Notes: generated by a model not told the origin, from the letters alone. DNA of 64,000 bases from Bolinopsis microptera (GCF_026151205.1 NC_087078.1:16075118-16139117), one strand, 5' to 3'. Counted from the stretch's first letter, positions 1 through 13,286 are shown. Made by a program: numbers and translations.

Positions 1-1078
1 AGAACCCCTGTTTTACGACAGATTGTCGTGATATATATATACATACATATTCAGGGATAGACGCTTTGCCAGTCAATTGTAGCCTGTATTTAATTGTCCA
101 TAGATTCAAAAGTATAAAAGATAAAGCCATTTCCGACCACAGGTCTTGCGAATAATTGTTTACACTTTAGTTTACATTGTATAAAAAAATTATTTGACGT
201 CATAAACACCCCTTGATGACGTCATCAAGTTAACCGTTTTTAAAACTTGATTTTTGACAAAGTAATAACTTTTAAAATTAATTTTAAACCATTAAGGAGT
301 AATTTTATTCAAAATCTGAGGAGATTTTCATCTTAGATAATTGTTCAAGCATTCTGAAAATCTACCGGAAAGTTTTTCTAGCTTGCTCCTTCATAAAGAT
401 ATTCGTCATTGAAGTTTGTGCTTTTTTGAAGAATTATTTTATAAAAACGTCAATTTTGCGATTTAGTATTCTCTGGTGTTGGGCCATGCCTTGAGTTGAG
501 GAGCTCAGTTCTGCTTTCTATAGGTATAAATTGTGCATTAGGCTAGTTTTGAAGTTGAAAATCGAAAAGTTGCACACGTGGGGACACGCCCAAATTGATA
601 GAAAATTGCTAAAATCACTGAAAATTGCTGTTTTCGTCATTTTCTGTCAACTTTAGAGTGCCATTGTGATTACAGTTCTTCTTGAAATACTTTAAAACTT
701 TGCATGCTTATCAAGCTATATATAAAACAATTACATGAAAAAATTTACGGCGATTCAATATTGGATGCGCACGCAACGTCCGCTCAAAGTTTGCACGTGC
801 GAAAGGTGAGAATTTTGCTCATTCGTGATTTCCAACAAATTCTGCTTTGCCACGACAGTTTAATGTCATTATATATGAATTTAATGCCAACTTGAATGAG
901 TATTAGGTGGCATATTCAGTCAGTGATCGACCGATATGCTTACCTAAACACAAGGAAATGTTTTTAAAGGAAAATTTCGAAATCGTTGAAACTTCCTCCT
1001 TATTAATTAATGAAGATATCAGTTTATATTTCGACTTTATAAAGTACCCTGACATTATAATCAAAAAGAGATGATATT

Positions 1079-1583
1079 TTACCAAAACCCATATTCATGG
1101 GTAGAGTGGACCGCTGCCAGTGTCTCTCTTTCCCAAACAAAAGGAAATGATATTAATTTGATTGACCGTTCTCAAATGCAAAATGATACCGAGAATGAAA
1201 TCGGTCGCTCGCTTTTCCCATTCATTTACAATTGTAATAGATTAAGAAGATCTACCCAAAGGCAGCTGTACTCGGCAATAAAGATTCAATAAACTTCAGC
1301 TAATTCAATAAGCAATAACTACTACCCTTACCCCGAAATACTAGGTATCGATCCGAACGCAACCCAAAGAGATTTTTACAGCATCTGACTGATGTAATCA
1401 ATCGAAATTTATTACAATTCGTAAGCCGTGAATGAATGGAAAAAGCGAGCGACCGATTTCATTCTCGGTATCATTTTGCATTTGAGAACGGTCAATCAAA
1501 TTAATATCATTTCCTTTTGTTTGGGAAAGAGAGACACTGGCAGCGGTCCACTCTACCCATGAATATGGGTTTTGGTAAAATAT
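1079..1583. repeat. Inner hairpin 1 of the palindromic element
   Basis: The ~147 bases at 1079-1225 (starting accaaaacccatattcatgg) recur as their reverse complement at about 1433-1583, leaving a loop of ~200 bases. The arms are nearly identical, so the hairpin is either young or homogenised. A diverged second hairpin with the same sequence lies at 2800-3122. Confidence 0.85.
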
Positions 1584-1761
1584 AATAATATAAAATTACT
1601 TATTGGTTTAGTTTGGTGACATAGGAGAGCCCAGTTGAGTTTTAGTTTAGGTTTAGGTTTTAAGTTATAGTTTAAAAGGTTAGCCATGTTTCATGGCAGA
1701 GAGAGATATCATGTGTGCAGAGCCGTACCGGATTTAGAATTTGAGATATAATATAAAGTAG

Positions 1762-2745
1762 TTACCATGTATTAGGGTCATCTCGATTTTGGAGGGATAG
1801 CAAGTGCTTTTTAAGGTTAGATTCAATAATACCTGACGAGGCTGACAAGTCTGAATTCTTGGAAGAACCCGGGATTATTATCCCATCTTCATTAGCATCA
1901 CAAATTTCGAATACATAGGGGCTGAGGTCATTCCAAATTTTCGTAGAGGTGTAAAAAAAAATCTGTTGGGAGATATCTAACCTCAGTAATGGGACAATCA
2001 GACGAAGTTTTTCATTTCTAGGACAGAACTTGAAAAGATCTTTAATTGACTGGGGGACATCAAATTTAAGAATTTTGAATAGTTCCATAAATGTATGGTA
2101 CATGTGCAGATTCTCCAGGTTCATAATTTTCTGCTCAGTGAATAGCGGTTTAGTGTGTTCAAGACAGTAGTTCTTGCTAGCCATATGTTCGTTATAAGTT
2201 CTTGAACGTGCACAGGTTAAATAGTATTCTTTATGATCAAAATTGGGAATGTTACCAAATAGCAGTCTTATACATCGTTTTTGAATTGCAAAGATTTTAT
2301 TCAGCTTATGTTTAGGGATCCCACCCCAGCAACTTATACAATAGCTAAGATGTGACATAAAAAGAGCATTGTATAGTTTCAAATATTCAGATTTGGGAAT
2401 GAATTTGCAAATTCTCTTAATCGATACAATACTGGAGTTCAGCTTTAAAGATAAATGATTAAGATGTGGTTCCCAGCTTAGCTGTTCGTCTATTATCACC
2501 CCAAGAAACTTTGTACATTGAACTTTTTCTAGCTTTTTGCCATCTATTAAAATCGTTAGATTCCTGTTAAAGGGCCGTGTTCTGGCACAGGTCTGTGTTG
2601 CTCTTGACAAACCTGGCTGAAAATGCATATAACAATTTTTCCCTGCATTTATATGTAACTTGTTAGACTCCATATAGTTACTGACCTGTTTCATTACATT
2701 GAATTGTGCCAAGTTCTGCATATTATTATAACAAACCTTCTGCAA
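1762..2745 (-). pseudogene. C-terminal fragment of a LINE reverse transcriptase (CR1/L2-like)
   Basis: A 327-codon open frame matches the end of non-LTR reverse transcriptases. It has the post-catalytic KFLGVIIDEQLSW segment, then SHLSYCISCWGG and the IQKRCIRLLFG thumb/C-terminal motif, followed by the conserved 'CARSR...HTKPLF' region. The intact LINE at 59723-63076 carries the same ordered motifs (KFLGVIIDDQLNW, SVWGG, TQKKCIRILFG, CARTRP), so both come from the same or sister families, though they are well diverged. The endonuclease, the fingers and the FADD catalytic box are absent, so this is a 3' fragment. It sits at the centre of the palindrome between the two inner hairpins and was probably inserted into or captured by it. 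Its unbroken frame is notable for a fragment. Confidence 0.85.
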
Positions 2746-2799
2746 AAGTCAAAACATCGAATTCATCGATAACAAACTAAAATATTTAAGTAAATTTGA

Positions 2800-3122
2800 C
2801 CAAAACCCATAATCATGGGTAGAGTGTACCGCTGCCAGTATCTCTCTTTTCCAAACAAAAGGAAATGATATTAATTTGAGGAACAGTCCGCTAATACAAA
2901 TTGATACCGAGAATGAAATCGGTGGCTCGCTTTTTCAAATCAATCAGCTTTATTACAATTCGTGAGCCGTGATCGAATGGAAAAAGCGAGCGACCGATTT
3001 CATTCTCGGTATCAATTTGCATTAGCGGACTGTTCCTCAAATTAATATCATTTCCTTTTGTTTGGAAAAGAGAGACACTGGCAGCGGTACACTCTACCCA
3101 TGATTATGGGTTTTGGTCAAAT
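2800..3122. repeat. Inner hairpin 2 of the palindromic element
   Basis: 2800-2940 and 2972-3122 are inverted copies of each other with a ~30-base loop. The sequence is a diverged version of hairpin 1 (shared 'ctgccagt.tctctctttcc' and 'gataccgagaatgaaatcgg'). Together with hairpin 1 this makes four related arms in one element. Confidence 0.85.
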
Positions 3123-4559
3123 ATCATCTCTTTTTGATTATAATGTCAGGATAATTTACACAGCTAGTCGAAACTTCATTAACAAGGAGGTAATTTCGAC
3201 GATTTCGAAATTCTGCCTTTGAAAACGTTTCCTTGTGTTTAGTTAGGTATATCTGTCGATAACCGACTGAATATGGCACTTTTTACTCATTCAAGTTGGC
3301 ATTAAATTCATATATAATGCCATTTAAATATCGTGGAAAGCAGAATATATTCGAAATCACGAATGAGCAAAATTCTCACCTTTCGCACGTGCAAACTTTG
3401 AGCGGACGTTACGTGCGCATACAATATTGAATCACCGTAAATTTTTGCGTAGTGGTATTTAATATATAGTTTGATAAGCATGCAAAGTTTCAAAAGATTT
3501 CAAAAAGAACTTGGATCACAACGGGACTCCAAAGTTGATAAAAATCGTGAAAATCAAAATTTTTAGTGATTTTAGCTATTTTAAATCAATTTGGGCGTGT
3601 CCCCACGTGTGCAACTTTTCGATTTTTAACTTTAAAACTAGCCTATAACACAATTTACACCTTTAAGAAGCAAAATTGAGCTCCACAACCCAAGGGATAG
3701 CCCAACACCAGAGAATACTAATTCACAACTTTTGTGTTTTTATAAAATTATTCTTCAAAAAAGCACTAACTTCAATAGCAAATATCTTTATGAAGGAGTA
3801 AGGTAGGAAACTTTTCCGGTAGATTTTTAGAATGCTTGAACAATTATCTAAGGTGAAAATGTCCTCAGATTTTGAATAAAATTACTCTTTAATGGTGTAA
3901 AATCGATTTGAAAAGTTGTTGTTTTGTCAAAAATCAAGTTTAAAAAACACTTAAATTGATGACGTCATCAAGTGATGATGATGATGATAAATTATTTTTC
4001 AATATAAAGTAAACTAAAGTATAAACGATTATCTTTAAAACCTGTGGTTCGAAATGACTGTATCTTTTATACTTTTGAATCTACGGACACTTAAATGTAG
4101 GCTACAATTGACTGCAAAAAGCGTCTATATATATCTTCACGACAATCTGTTGTAAAACAGGGGTTCCAGAAAACCCACTTCCCGATACTCCTGAAACACT
4201 CCTGCGCGCAGTGTTGTGACCTCCCTTCGTCGTAATTAGCTCGTATTCAGATTGAACAATTTTGAAGTCAAATAAATGTTGTTTCTTTTAGACTTAAATA
4301 AACAATATGGATGTAGTCCGAAAGTAATTTGTCTACTAAATAACATTTTGAAACTATGAACAAAATTGGCGAAAATTTGCCGTAGATGTGACCAAAAAAC
4401 TACGCGCAGAACTAAATATTTCTTCATAGACGCGTGAAAATTTTTGAGTTTAACATTGAATATTTTAGCTTGGTTATTGTAATACTTAATTTTCAAGTCT
4501 CTATCCGATAACTAAATATTTTATCTTTACGACAGTATACAATTTGTTTGTATATTTGC

Positions 4560-5764
4560 TAAATTAAAAAAACAGTAGGAATAGAAACGTCGAAGGTCTT
4601 GCGCTTATTTCAGTCCCAAAATATACTCTAATCATAAACTTCATAAAACCCACTGAAAATGATGTCTACAGGCATATTAAGCCCTTACACCTTCCCAAAT
4701 CATTTAGCAAGGATTCAGAGCCAGTTTTTGAAATTAGCTTTCGAATATCATTGTTAAGACATAAAACTATAAATAAATGAGTGCCTTTTTCTCTTTCGTC
4801 TCGATAGTTTCTCTTTCATTTTAACATTATACATTAGTAAAAGCAATCAGCGATCTTTATTAATCATTGAAGGAGTAGAGTAATTGGTCCTCGTCAATGT
4901 TTAGTGTCTGATTACAGTTTCGGTCCGACCTCCACAACTGAAAAGATATTGGGGGTATTATCAGTTATGTAAATGGAAAAATTATATTTGCATCATAAAA
5001 CTATGAAAACATTGAAACTAATGTTTTTGAAGGCTCGCCTATTCGTTTAAGCAATCAAATAGTCAGTGCATGCACAGTAAAGAACAGTTGAAGGCACCGG
5101 GAATGTTTCAAATATAACCTCTGTCTACTATCAAGTATCAGACCACACACTCCACTGTCCACTTATATGTACTATAATGTACAATGGCAATTAAAATGTG
5201 TTCCCGCAATTTTAAAATGCGCGCATCTTGCGCCGTGACCATGATGGTCACAGCGCATGCTGGTGAACGGAGGTAGGCTGGTGAACGAGTTATTGGGACA
5301 AAATTGGAACATTTTGGAACATTGGTTACATCGGTTGTAGACATGCAGTGATTCCCAAATTTGGTTTGAGTGGTCCTAGGACCAATCTAAACGCTTTCCG
5401 GCCAGTTTTAAACCGTTCTGAGCACTTTTAGTTTTAGGAGAATATTAATTTTTGTTCATTTTCGTGCATTCCATGAACCTGGGTAATTTTCATGCTCATT
5501 GGAATTTAGAAGGTAAAATAACTCACATAACAGTGCTCCCGACAAGTTTCACGGATATAGTGATTGAGTTTCTAGTCACCTAGCCTCTTGGCCTGAAAGA
5601 TTTCTTGTTCGGCAGGGTGACTGCTTGAACGTCAACTTCAACCTTTCCCACTGTGCACTGCATCGAATCGAGGTAGAGTTGTTAACTGAAATATTACATT
5701 CAGTCTAGCGACCTTTAAATCTGGGTCAAACTTAGTATTTCTGAAAGTTTCGCAAAATTTTATT
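4560..5764. other. Gene-free stretch
   Basis: Only short open frames occur here and none resembles a known protein. A small CG-rich palindromic patch lies near 5215-5260. No RNA gene was recognised. Confidence 0.5.
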
Positions 5765-6180
5765 GATTACAGAGGGTGTGTCACGCCACTCTCTCCTTAA
5801 GATCTTGCAGATGTTAGCACCATACCGTACCTGTTCATTATAATAGCCCTAGACTATTGCATGAGACAAGCCTTAAGCAAGCACCCTGAAATAGGATTTA
5901 CCATTAAGCCTTATAGGAGTAGGAGAGTCAAGGTGGAGAAGATATCGGTCACTGGTTTTGTGGATGACATTGCTCTGATAGCAGATACTGAAAAGGAGAC
6001 AGAGACGCTGATGCAAGAGATAGAAAGGGTTGCTGCCACAGTGGGACTTAGAATGAATGAAGGGAAAAACTAAATTCATTACTCAGAACATCGAGAACCC
6101 TGATACCATCAAGTCTCTGGGTAACCATGCTGAAAGAAAGCCTGTCTCTGAAGAAGGAGAGATGATAAATACGTGATACG
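5765..6180 (+). pseudogene. Relic of a LINE reverse transcriptase around the catalytic box
   Basis: The reading frame across ~5815-6073 gives LFIIALDYCMRQAL followed by VTGFVDDIALIADT, the FVDD/YADD catalytic core and its upstream '..PYLFI..LDYV.R' segment, as found in jockey/RTE-like reverse transcriptases. After codon ...RMNEGK the frame shifts by one base into TKFITQNIENPDTIKSLG, the expected continuation. Further stop codons follow and the remains run directly into the satellite array. It is a non-functional fragment from a LINE lineage different from the intact element at 57-63 kb. Confidence 0.75.
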
Positions 6181-6184
6181 AAAC

Positions 6185-9100
6185 GGTATGCGAAAGCTAT
6201 GTAGTTGATCAGACTTAAAGTTACGTGTTCTTAAGAGGGTGAGAGGTTCTTTAGTAAGGCCGACTGATTAAATGAGGCTCTGAAATGAACAGGAATCTAG
6301 CAATAATAGCATGGAGAGTGGGGAAAATCAAAACGCGGAATAATAATCTAACTCTAAGTTAACGATAAACTGGTACAGAAATCAAAAGTCCGAACACGGA
6401 GTCTAGGAGTAGGAAATAGCTGTGAACCAAACAAACAGAATGGCACCCGTGCATGATATATTAAAATATGTACCGTTCTAGGATGCCTCCGCAAACTTTT
6501 GCTCCTCTGTAAATGCACGTGTTAGTGCTGTAGCGAAAGCTATGTAGTCGATCAGACTTCAAGTTACGTGTTCTTATTAGGGTGAGAGGTTCTTTAGTAA
6601 GGCCGACTGATTAAATGAGGCTCTGAAATGAACAGGAATCTAGCAATAATAGCATGGAGAGTGGGGAAAATCAAAAAGCGGAATAAATAATCTAACTCTA
6701 AGTTAACGATAAACTGGTACAGAAATCAAAAGTCCGAACACGGAGTCTAGGAGTAGGAAATAGCTGTGAACCAAACAAACAGAATGGCACCCGTGCATGA
6801 TATGTTAAAATATGTACCGTTCTAGGATGCCTCCGCAAACTTTTGCTCCTCTGTAAATGCACGTGTTAGTGCTGTAGCGAAAGCTATGTAGTCGATCAGA
6901 CTTCAAGTTACGTGTTCTTATTAGAGTGAGAGGTTCTTTAGTAAGGCCGACTGATTAAATGAGGCTCTAAAATGAACGGGAATCTAGCAATAATAGCATG
7001 GAGAGTGGGGAAAATCAAAAAGCGGAATAAATAATCTAACTCTAACTTAATGATAAACTGGTACAGAAATCAAAAGTCCGAACACGGAGTCTAGGAGTAG
7101 GAAATAGCTGTGAACCTAACAAACAGAATGGCACCCGTGCATGATATATTAAAATATGTACCGTTCTAGGATGCCTCCGCAAACTTTTGCTCCTCTGTAA
7201 ATGCACGTGTTAGTGCTGTAGCGAAAGCTATGTAGTCGATCAGACTTAAAGTTACGTGTTCTTATTAGGGTGAGAGGTTCTTTAGTAAGGCCGACTGATT
7301 AAATGAGGCTCTGAAATGAACAGGAATCTAGCAATAATAGCATGGAGAGTGGGGAAAATCAAAACGCGGAATAATAATCTAACTCTAAGTTAACGATAAA
7401 CTGGTACAGAAATCAAAAGTCCGAACACGGAGTCTAGGAGTAGGAAATAGCTGTGAACCAAACAAACAGAATGGCACCCGTGCATGATATATTAAAATAT
7501 GTACCGTTCTAGGATGCCTCCGCAAACTTTTGCTCCTCTGTAAATGCACGTGTTAGTGCTGTAGCGAAAGCTATGTAGTCGATCAGACTTAAAGTTACGT
7601 GTTCTTATTAGGGTGAGAGGTTCTTTAGTAAGGCCGACTGATTAAATGAGGCTCTGAAATGAACAGGAATCTAGCAATAATAGCATGGAGAGTGGGGAAA
7701 ATCAAAACGCGGAATAATAATCTAACTCTAAGTTAACGATAAACTGGTACAGAAATCAAGTCTAGGAGTACGAAATAGCTGTGAACCAAACAAACAGAAT
7801 GGCACCCGTGCATGATATGTTAAAATATGTACCGTTCTAGGATGCCTCCGCAAACTTTTGCTCCTCTGTAAATGCACGTGTTAGTGCTGTAGCGAAAGCT
7901 ATGTAGTCGATCAGACTTCAAGTTACGTGTTCTTATTAGGGTGAGAGGTTCTTTAGTAAGGCCGACTGATTAAATGAGGCTCTGAAATGAACAGGAATCT
8001 AGCAATAATAGCATGGAGAGTGGGGAAAATCAAAAAGCGGAATAAATAATCTAACTCTAAGTTAACGATAAACTGGTACAGAAATCAAAAGTCCGAACAC
8101 GGAGTCTAGGAGTAGGAAATAGCTGTGAACCAAACAAACAGAATGGCACCCGTGCATGATATGTTAAAATATGTACCGTTCTAGGATGCCTCCGCAAACT
8201 TTTGCTCCTCTGTAAATGCACGTGTTAGTGCTGTAGCGAAAGCTATGTAGTCGATCAGACTTCAAGTTACGTGTTCTTATTAGGGTGAGAGGTTCTTTAG
8301 TAAGGCCGACTGATTAAATGAGGCTCTGAAATGAACAGGAATCTAGCAATAATAGCATGGAGAGTGGGGAAAATCAAAACGCGGAATAATAATCTAACTC
8401 TAAGTTAACGATAAACTGGTACAGAAATCAAAAGTCCGAACACGGAGTCTAGGAGTAGGAAATAGCTGTGAACCAAACAAACAGAATGGCACCCGTGCAT
8501 GATATGTTAAAATATGTACCGTTCTAGGATGCCTCCGCAAACTTTTGCTCCTCTGTAAATGCACGTGTTAGTGCTGTAGCGAAAGCTATGTAGTCGATCA
8601 GACTTCAAGTTACGTGTTCTTATTAGAGTGAGAGGTTCTTTAGTAAGGCCGACTGATTAAATGAGGCTCTAAAATGAACGGGAATCTAGCAATAATAGCA
8701 TGGAGAGTGGGGAAAATCAAAAAGCGGAATAAATAATCTAACTCTAACTTAATGATAAACTGGTACAGAAATCAAAAGTCCGAACACGGAGTCTAGGAGT
8801 ACGAAATAGCTGTGAACCTAACAAACAGAATGGCACCCGTGCATGATATATTAAAATATGTACCGTTCTAGGATGCCTCCGCAAACTTTTGCTCCTCTGT
8901 AAATGCACGTGTTAGTGCTGTAGCGAAAGCTATGTAGTTGATCAGACTTAAAGTTACGTGTTCTTAAGAGGGTGAGAGGTTCTTTAGTAAGGCCGACTGA
9001 TTAAATGAGGCTCTAAAATGAACGGGAATCTAGCATGGAGAGTGGGGAAAATCAAAACGCGGAATAAATAATCTAACTCTAAGTTAACGATAAACTGGTA

Positions 9101-9420
9101 CAGAAATCAAAAGTCCGAACACGGAGTCTAGGAGTAGGAAATAGCTGTGAACCAAACAAACAGAATGGCACCTGTGCATGATATGTTAAAATATGTACCG
9201 TTCTAGGATGCCTCCGCAAACTTTTGCTCCTCTGTAAATGCACGTGTTAGTGCTGTAGCGAAAGCTATGTAGTCGATCAGACTTCAAGTTACGTGTTCTT
9301 ATTAGGGTGAGAGGTTCTTTAGTAAGGCCGACTGATTAAATGAGGCTCTAAAATGAACGGGAATCTAGCATGAAGACTGGGGAAAATCAAAAAGCGGAAT
9401 AAATAATCTAACTCTAAGTT
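6185..9420. repeat. Tandem satellite, ~343-bp unit, about 9.5 copies
   Basis: The phrase gaaagctatgtagtcgatca starts at about 6190, 6535, 6877, 7224, 7565, 7894, 8243, 8583, 8927 and 9265, giving a period near 343 (one copy has a short deletion near 7760). Copies differ at a few diagnostic sites (cttaaag/cttcaag, acgcgg/aagcgg, gatatatt/gatatgtt). Copies 3 and 8 share a rare set of variants (attagagtg, aatgaacggg, aacttaatg). The array begins inside the RT relic, so the unit may derive from a LINE 3' region. No coding potential is seen. Confidence 0.95.
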
Positions 9421-10500
9421 CTCCACTACCTGAATATTGATCGGGAACAGGTTAGCCGCGTATGTGGAAAGAGTGAGTTAGATTATAGGTAACAACGGGT
9501 AGTCTCAAGCTACCCGTCTTTGCACCGTAACTTAGCCATCTGATCTAGAAGAGGAAGGGAGGTTATCATCTACACATACTGTATTAGGAAGTTAATCGTG
9601 TCCTAGCTACAGATCATACCTTATTAAGAAGTTTATCGTATCCTGAAAAAAATACCTTATTAGGAAGTTTATCGTGTCCTAGAAACAGGCCATATAACAG
9701 AATTATCACTTTCTCCTCCTCCCAATCCACAGTATTCCGGAGTTTCTGCAACGTCACTAAAACTGCAAAACATTGTAAGTTCATATGTAGATTCTATAAA
9801 AGGTTTGAATTAAAGCAGAGAGGTTAATAAGCACTTATCATATTTAGATTATAGTTCAGTCAGTTTTTTTTGAGACGCCTCCATGAACCACCACGGGGCG
9901 ACCTGCCCAGTAGTAAGAGCTGCCCAGTAGTAAGAGCTGCAGGAAATCACAAAAGCAATGAGGAATGTTGAAATTAAATGACTTTTGTCATTTATGGGTG
10001 CTTGTATAATAATTTTACCGCAAGATTTTGATAATCTTTGTAATAAACTAGTGCAATGATTGGACAAGTCACAATCAACAATGATAAAAGTGTTTTATAT
10101 AAAATAACCTAAAGCGAGAATGTCGTTAGTTAACTATAAAATACAGTACCAAGCGATGTATTAAAGTAACACAATTATACTCGTTCTAATTGATATTAGC
10201 TTACTTTGATTCAACGAAAACCTACCTTTTATCTGCTTTCGTGAAATTCAAAAGTGATGTTAAAGTAACACGAGCCCTTTAAAGCTTGCAGGGGTTCCTC
10301 CTATTATCGTTGATCAATTATGTACCAAGTACACTATGTAATACAGCAAAGTCGTCAGTCGATAACTGCTGTTAAAGCCATGAAAGTTCAAAGCGAGTGC
10401 AGAAACAAGAAATGGCGCGAAATCATAATGTTCAAGCCACACGTACAACGTATGATCTGCATTATGCTCCTTCATCAACTAATTCTAGTTTTAAACGATT
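9421..10500. other. Gene-free stretch with short local duplications
   Basis: Three imperfect ~42-base repeats based on 'ttaggaagtttatcgtgtcc' lie at 9580-9690, and 'gcccagtagtaagagct' is doubled at 9905-9940. No convincing gene was found. Confidence 0.5.
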
Positions 10501-10858
10501 TTGACACGCTAAAATGCGCGCGTGGATTTGCGCGGCGCGTAGAAAAATTTTAAAGCTGTCGGATAGAGGTTAATAAATTTTTCTACTGTCAACACAGCCC
10601 AAGTTATTCATGTTTTAATCTCAAAAAATGTCCGATTTTTTTGTATTATTTTTAACTAATTTCCTTTTCAAATCGCTGCCACATCAAAATTATTTTACGA
10701 AAGTACATTAAATTTTCACAGAAATCAAGCTTAATCGTTTTAGAACTAAATTAAAAAAGAATTTAATATAAAAATGTTAAAACTTTAAAATTATCGAAGG
10801 AATAAATTGCCAACGTCCAAATATGTGTAAAATACGACGAAGGGAGGTCACAACACTG

Positions 10859-12730
10859 TCGACTTGGACAAGGTCAGGACGCCCTGCAAAGTTTCAGATC
10901 TCTAACTCAATTTTAACATGGTTTTTAAGGCACCTGAATATGGCGATTTTGGGTTTTTAACCTAATTTCGTATAACATGCTGGCGCGTATTTTGCGCAAA
11001 TTTCTTAAAAACCTCCATATAACTATTTCTTATTCCTGTCATCTTTAACATTGAATCAGAATGTTTTGAACTTAAATGTACCTGCTGAATTACTTTCGAA
11101 AAAGTCTTAATGCCTGGAAAACAATAAAGGGGATATAATAGTATAGGGGGTAAATAGTATTGTGAATATAAGGGCGACGGTAATGCTTGCCAGCATTGTG
11201 ATTTTCATGTCTCATTGACATTAGTATTAGATGGGCAAAAAATAAACAATTGGCATGGCGCTGCGGCTGGATATTTTATTATAACTGTTATTTTGCCAGT
11301 TAATTATGTTAATCTGTCATGGATACAAGGATACAAGGATACAAAACGTTTTGACACATCATACATATTAGTATTTGTACAATCATGATGCATGAGTAAG
11401 ATTTTAATCGTTCACAGCTCGGCGAAGCTCAGTGGTTCATCGAGCGCCAATTTTACCTAACTTGTTATAACTTTTCGCTCGATGGACGGTGATCGCTTAT
11501 AATTGCACAATATCAAATATAAACGTTCGAAAAGAGCGCGGCCGAGCATGCATATGGATATAAGCTCGTCCGTCTAGCATCTAGTAACGCCGATTTTGCA
11601 ATAATGAATAAACATTATTTGATGCGCTTCGGCCCAATAAAGTAGCAAGTAGTGCATCACGGCATCACGCTCGCACTACAATTTTACATTTTTGCACTTA
11701 TATATTAGTAACTAGTAAGCTTGGCAATATTCTCTCCGCGCGCGCGGCGCGTTCGTTTCACTTATTTTTTGTGTAATTGGTAATAAAAAATGATGATGCA
11801 AACAATATTACCCACCATCTTCCAACAAATTAAAACTGCGATTATTTTCATGTTTTGGAATGTATGCAGTATGGTGTATAGTTAATGGTGTTGAGTAATG
11901 AGTACAACATTTTTTTGTTTTTCTAATCCTTCACTGCTTGTAGCGCCCTTGACGGATGTTACTCGTCTAAATTTCTTCGAAGTAGCGCGCGCCGCTTTCT
12001 TCTCGAAATGTTATGGCCCGATGGCAAGTGCTACGAAGTAGCGCGCGCCGGGCCAGATCATTAACAATGGTCAAGTAGCGCCCTACTAGTTTAATACAAG
12101 TATCGCTACTATACTACTATACGCTTAGGCAATCTGTGGTTGGCGAGAATTATTTGATGTGCTGTGCTCTTACCTCATTTCTTCATCCTATATGTTTTAA
12201 AAATATGTTAGCTGCTATGAATTTTCTCATGTCGGTTCATTTTGTATCACGTTGCGACCCCCACGGTCGTCCTGACGATACAGGGGGAGCGTGCGCGGCG
12301 GGTCATACAACGTATGACAAGGTTCATTAATATGATGTCCGTCGAGAATATCTCAGAATGACATGGAAAATGCAAAAAGCATGTGTGATCACTTTAGCAA
12401 GTGGCGTGTCAAAAGAAGCTAATAGAAGGAAAACTGTGGAATCTGGTTGCGGCTCATGGAAGTTGGGAGATTGCCCTGAAGCTGTAGAGCGTCCAGGGGT
12501 GGTTTACACGCCTGAGCAATAAGATTGATACTCTTTCATACAGCCGCAGACTGAAAATCCTTAATTTGATAATGCTGGCAGAACAGCAAATACACGGTGA
12601 CCATATAATAGATGTTTTCAAAGTAACCAATGGTTTGACTTATTGTTTGTTCGGAATGATATGAGGAGATCCTCTGTAATCTTGTTTCAAGCAACTGATG
12701 TAGTAAAAGTGTAACTATGATTAAGATACC
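10859..12730. other. Gene-free stretch with CG-rich islands
   Basis: I see no coding exon or RNA gene. Between 11,500 and 12,060 there are several short CG-rich words in otherwise AT-rich DNA, including 'gaagtagcgcgcgccg' twice (near 11980 and 12035). Confidence 0.45.
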
Positions 12731-12734
12731 TGTA

Positions 12735-13165
12735 TCAAGATGGGATATTAGAAACATGAAAAGAATCATTTGAACCCCTTTTTATTTTGAATCTAGCTCT
12801 TTTTTTCTTAATGTCCAAGAGTTCCCCTTGCAACTGAATTACTGATTTCTGAGCATTAATCATGCCATTTTTTATTTCCTCCATTGTTGTCGCTTTTAGA
12901 AAGAGTTCCTCACATACGTATATACAACAATACCCTGAAACGCATCGAAGGTGCTTTACTAAAACGTCCTTGTATCGTTTCTTGAACTTGTCTAATGCAA
13001 TATGATTATCTTCATCACAGTCTATTGTCTTCATCACTTCCTCAACCCAAAAACCAAGATCATTTGCATTAGCAGCATCAGCAAACATGCCCAAATATTC
13101 ACTGACCACATGGTAGAGTCAAAGTCCACATTTGCCATAATGTACTCAGAATTGTATAGCACCAG
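12735..13165 (-). pseudogene. Possible retroelement ORF1 relic, frameshifted
   Basis: A 124-codon frame (start near 13109) ends in a charged stretch (TTMEEIKNGMINAQKSVIQ, then LQGELLDIKKK) predicted to form a coiled coil. That is typical of N-terminal proteins of non-LTR elements but not diagnostic. A preceding frame (MANVDFDST at ~13140) joins it with a one-base shift, giving a longer decayed protein. The RT relic just upstream on the same strand (13287-13620) makes a retroelement origin more likely. It could also be a fragment of an unknown host protein. Confidence 0.35.
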
Positions 13166-13286
13166 ACACAAACTAGCAGCTAAGGTCGTTAAATTGTAGC
13201 AATAAGAGATGAGATAAGAGAGCTCAATAATCAACGCGTAACAAAACTACATGTCACTACACAAAAAACTTTACACTACAAACTTT

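Larger units (their letters stand above)
1..4166. mobile_element. Large palindromic (foldback) element with nested hairpins, left end at window edge
   Basis: The first ~1.08 kb reappears inverted at about 3123-4166: the opening AACCCCTGTTTTACGACAG has its reverse complement, with few changes, ending near 4166. Many landmarks repeat in mirror order, including the 'gcgtctatatata' stretch, the sequences near 704-895 and 3308-3493, and the ones near 540-600 and 3590-3650. Inside the arms lie two further hairpins (1079-1583 and 2800-3122) and, in the middle, a reverse-transcriptase fragment. The element could begin upstream of this window, so its target-site duplication cannot be judged. No transposase is visible. 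It is probably a non-autonomous foldback or TIR element that captured a LINE fragment. Confidence 0.75.
4209..10858. mobile_element. Inverted-repeat-bounded composite block (candidate DNA transposon)
   Basis: 26 bases at 4209-4234 (starting CAGTGTTGTG) have an exact reverse complement at 10833-10858. Weaker mirror similarity continues inward: 'ctctatccga' near 4500 mirrors 'tcggatagag' near 10560, at about the same distance from each end. This looks like old terminal inverted repeats. The CAGTG start recalls hAT-type ends, but I see no convincing target duplication and no transposase. The block contains an RT relic (5765-6180) and the 343-bp satellite, so it may be a composite of several insertions. 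Confidence 0.5.
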
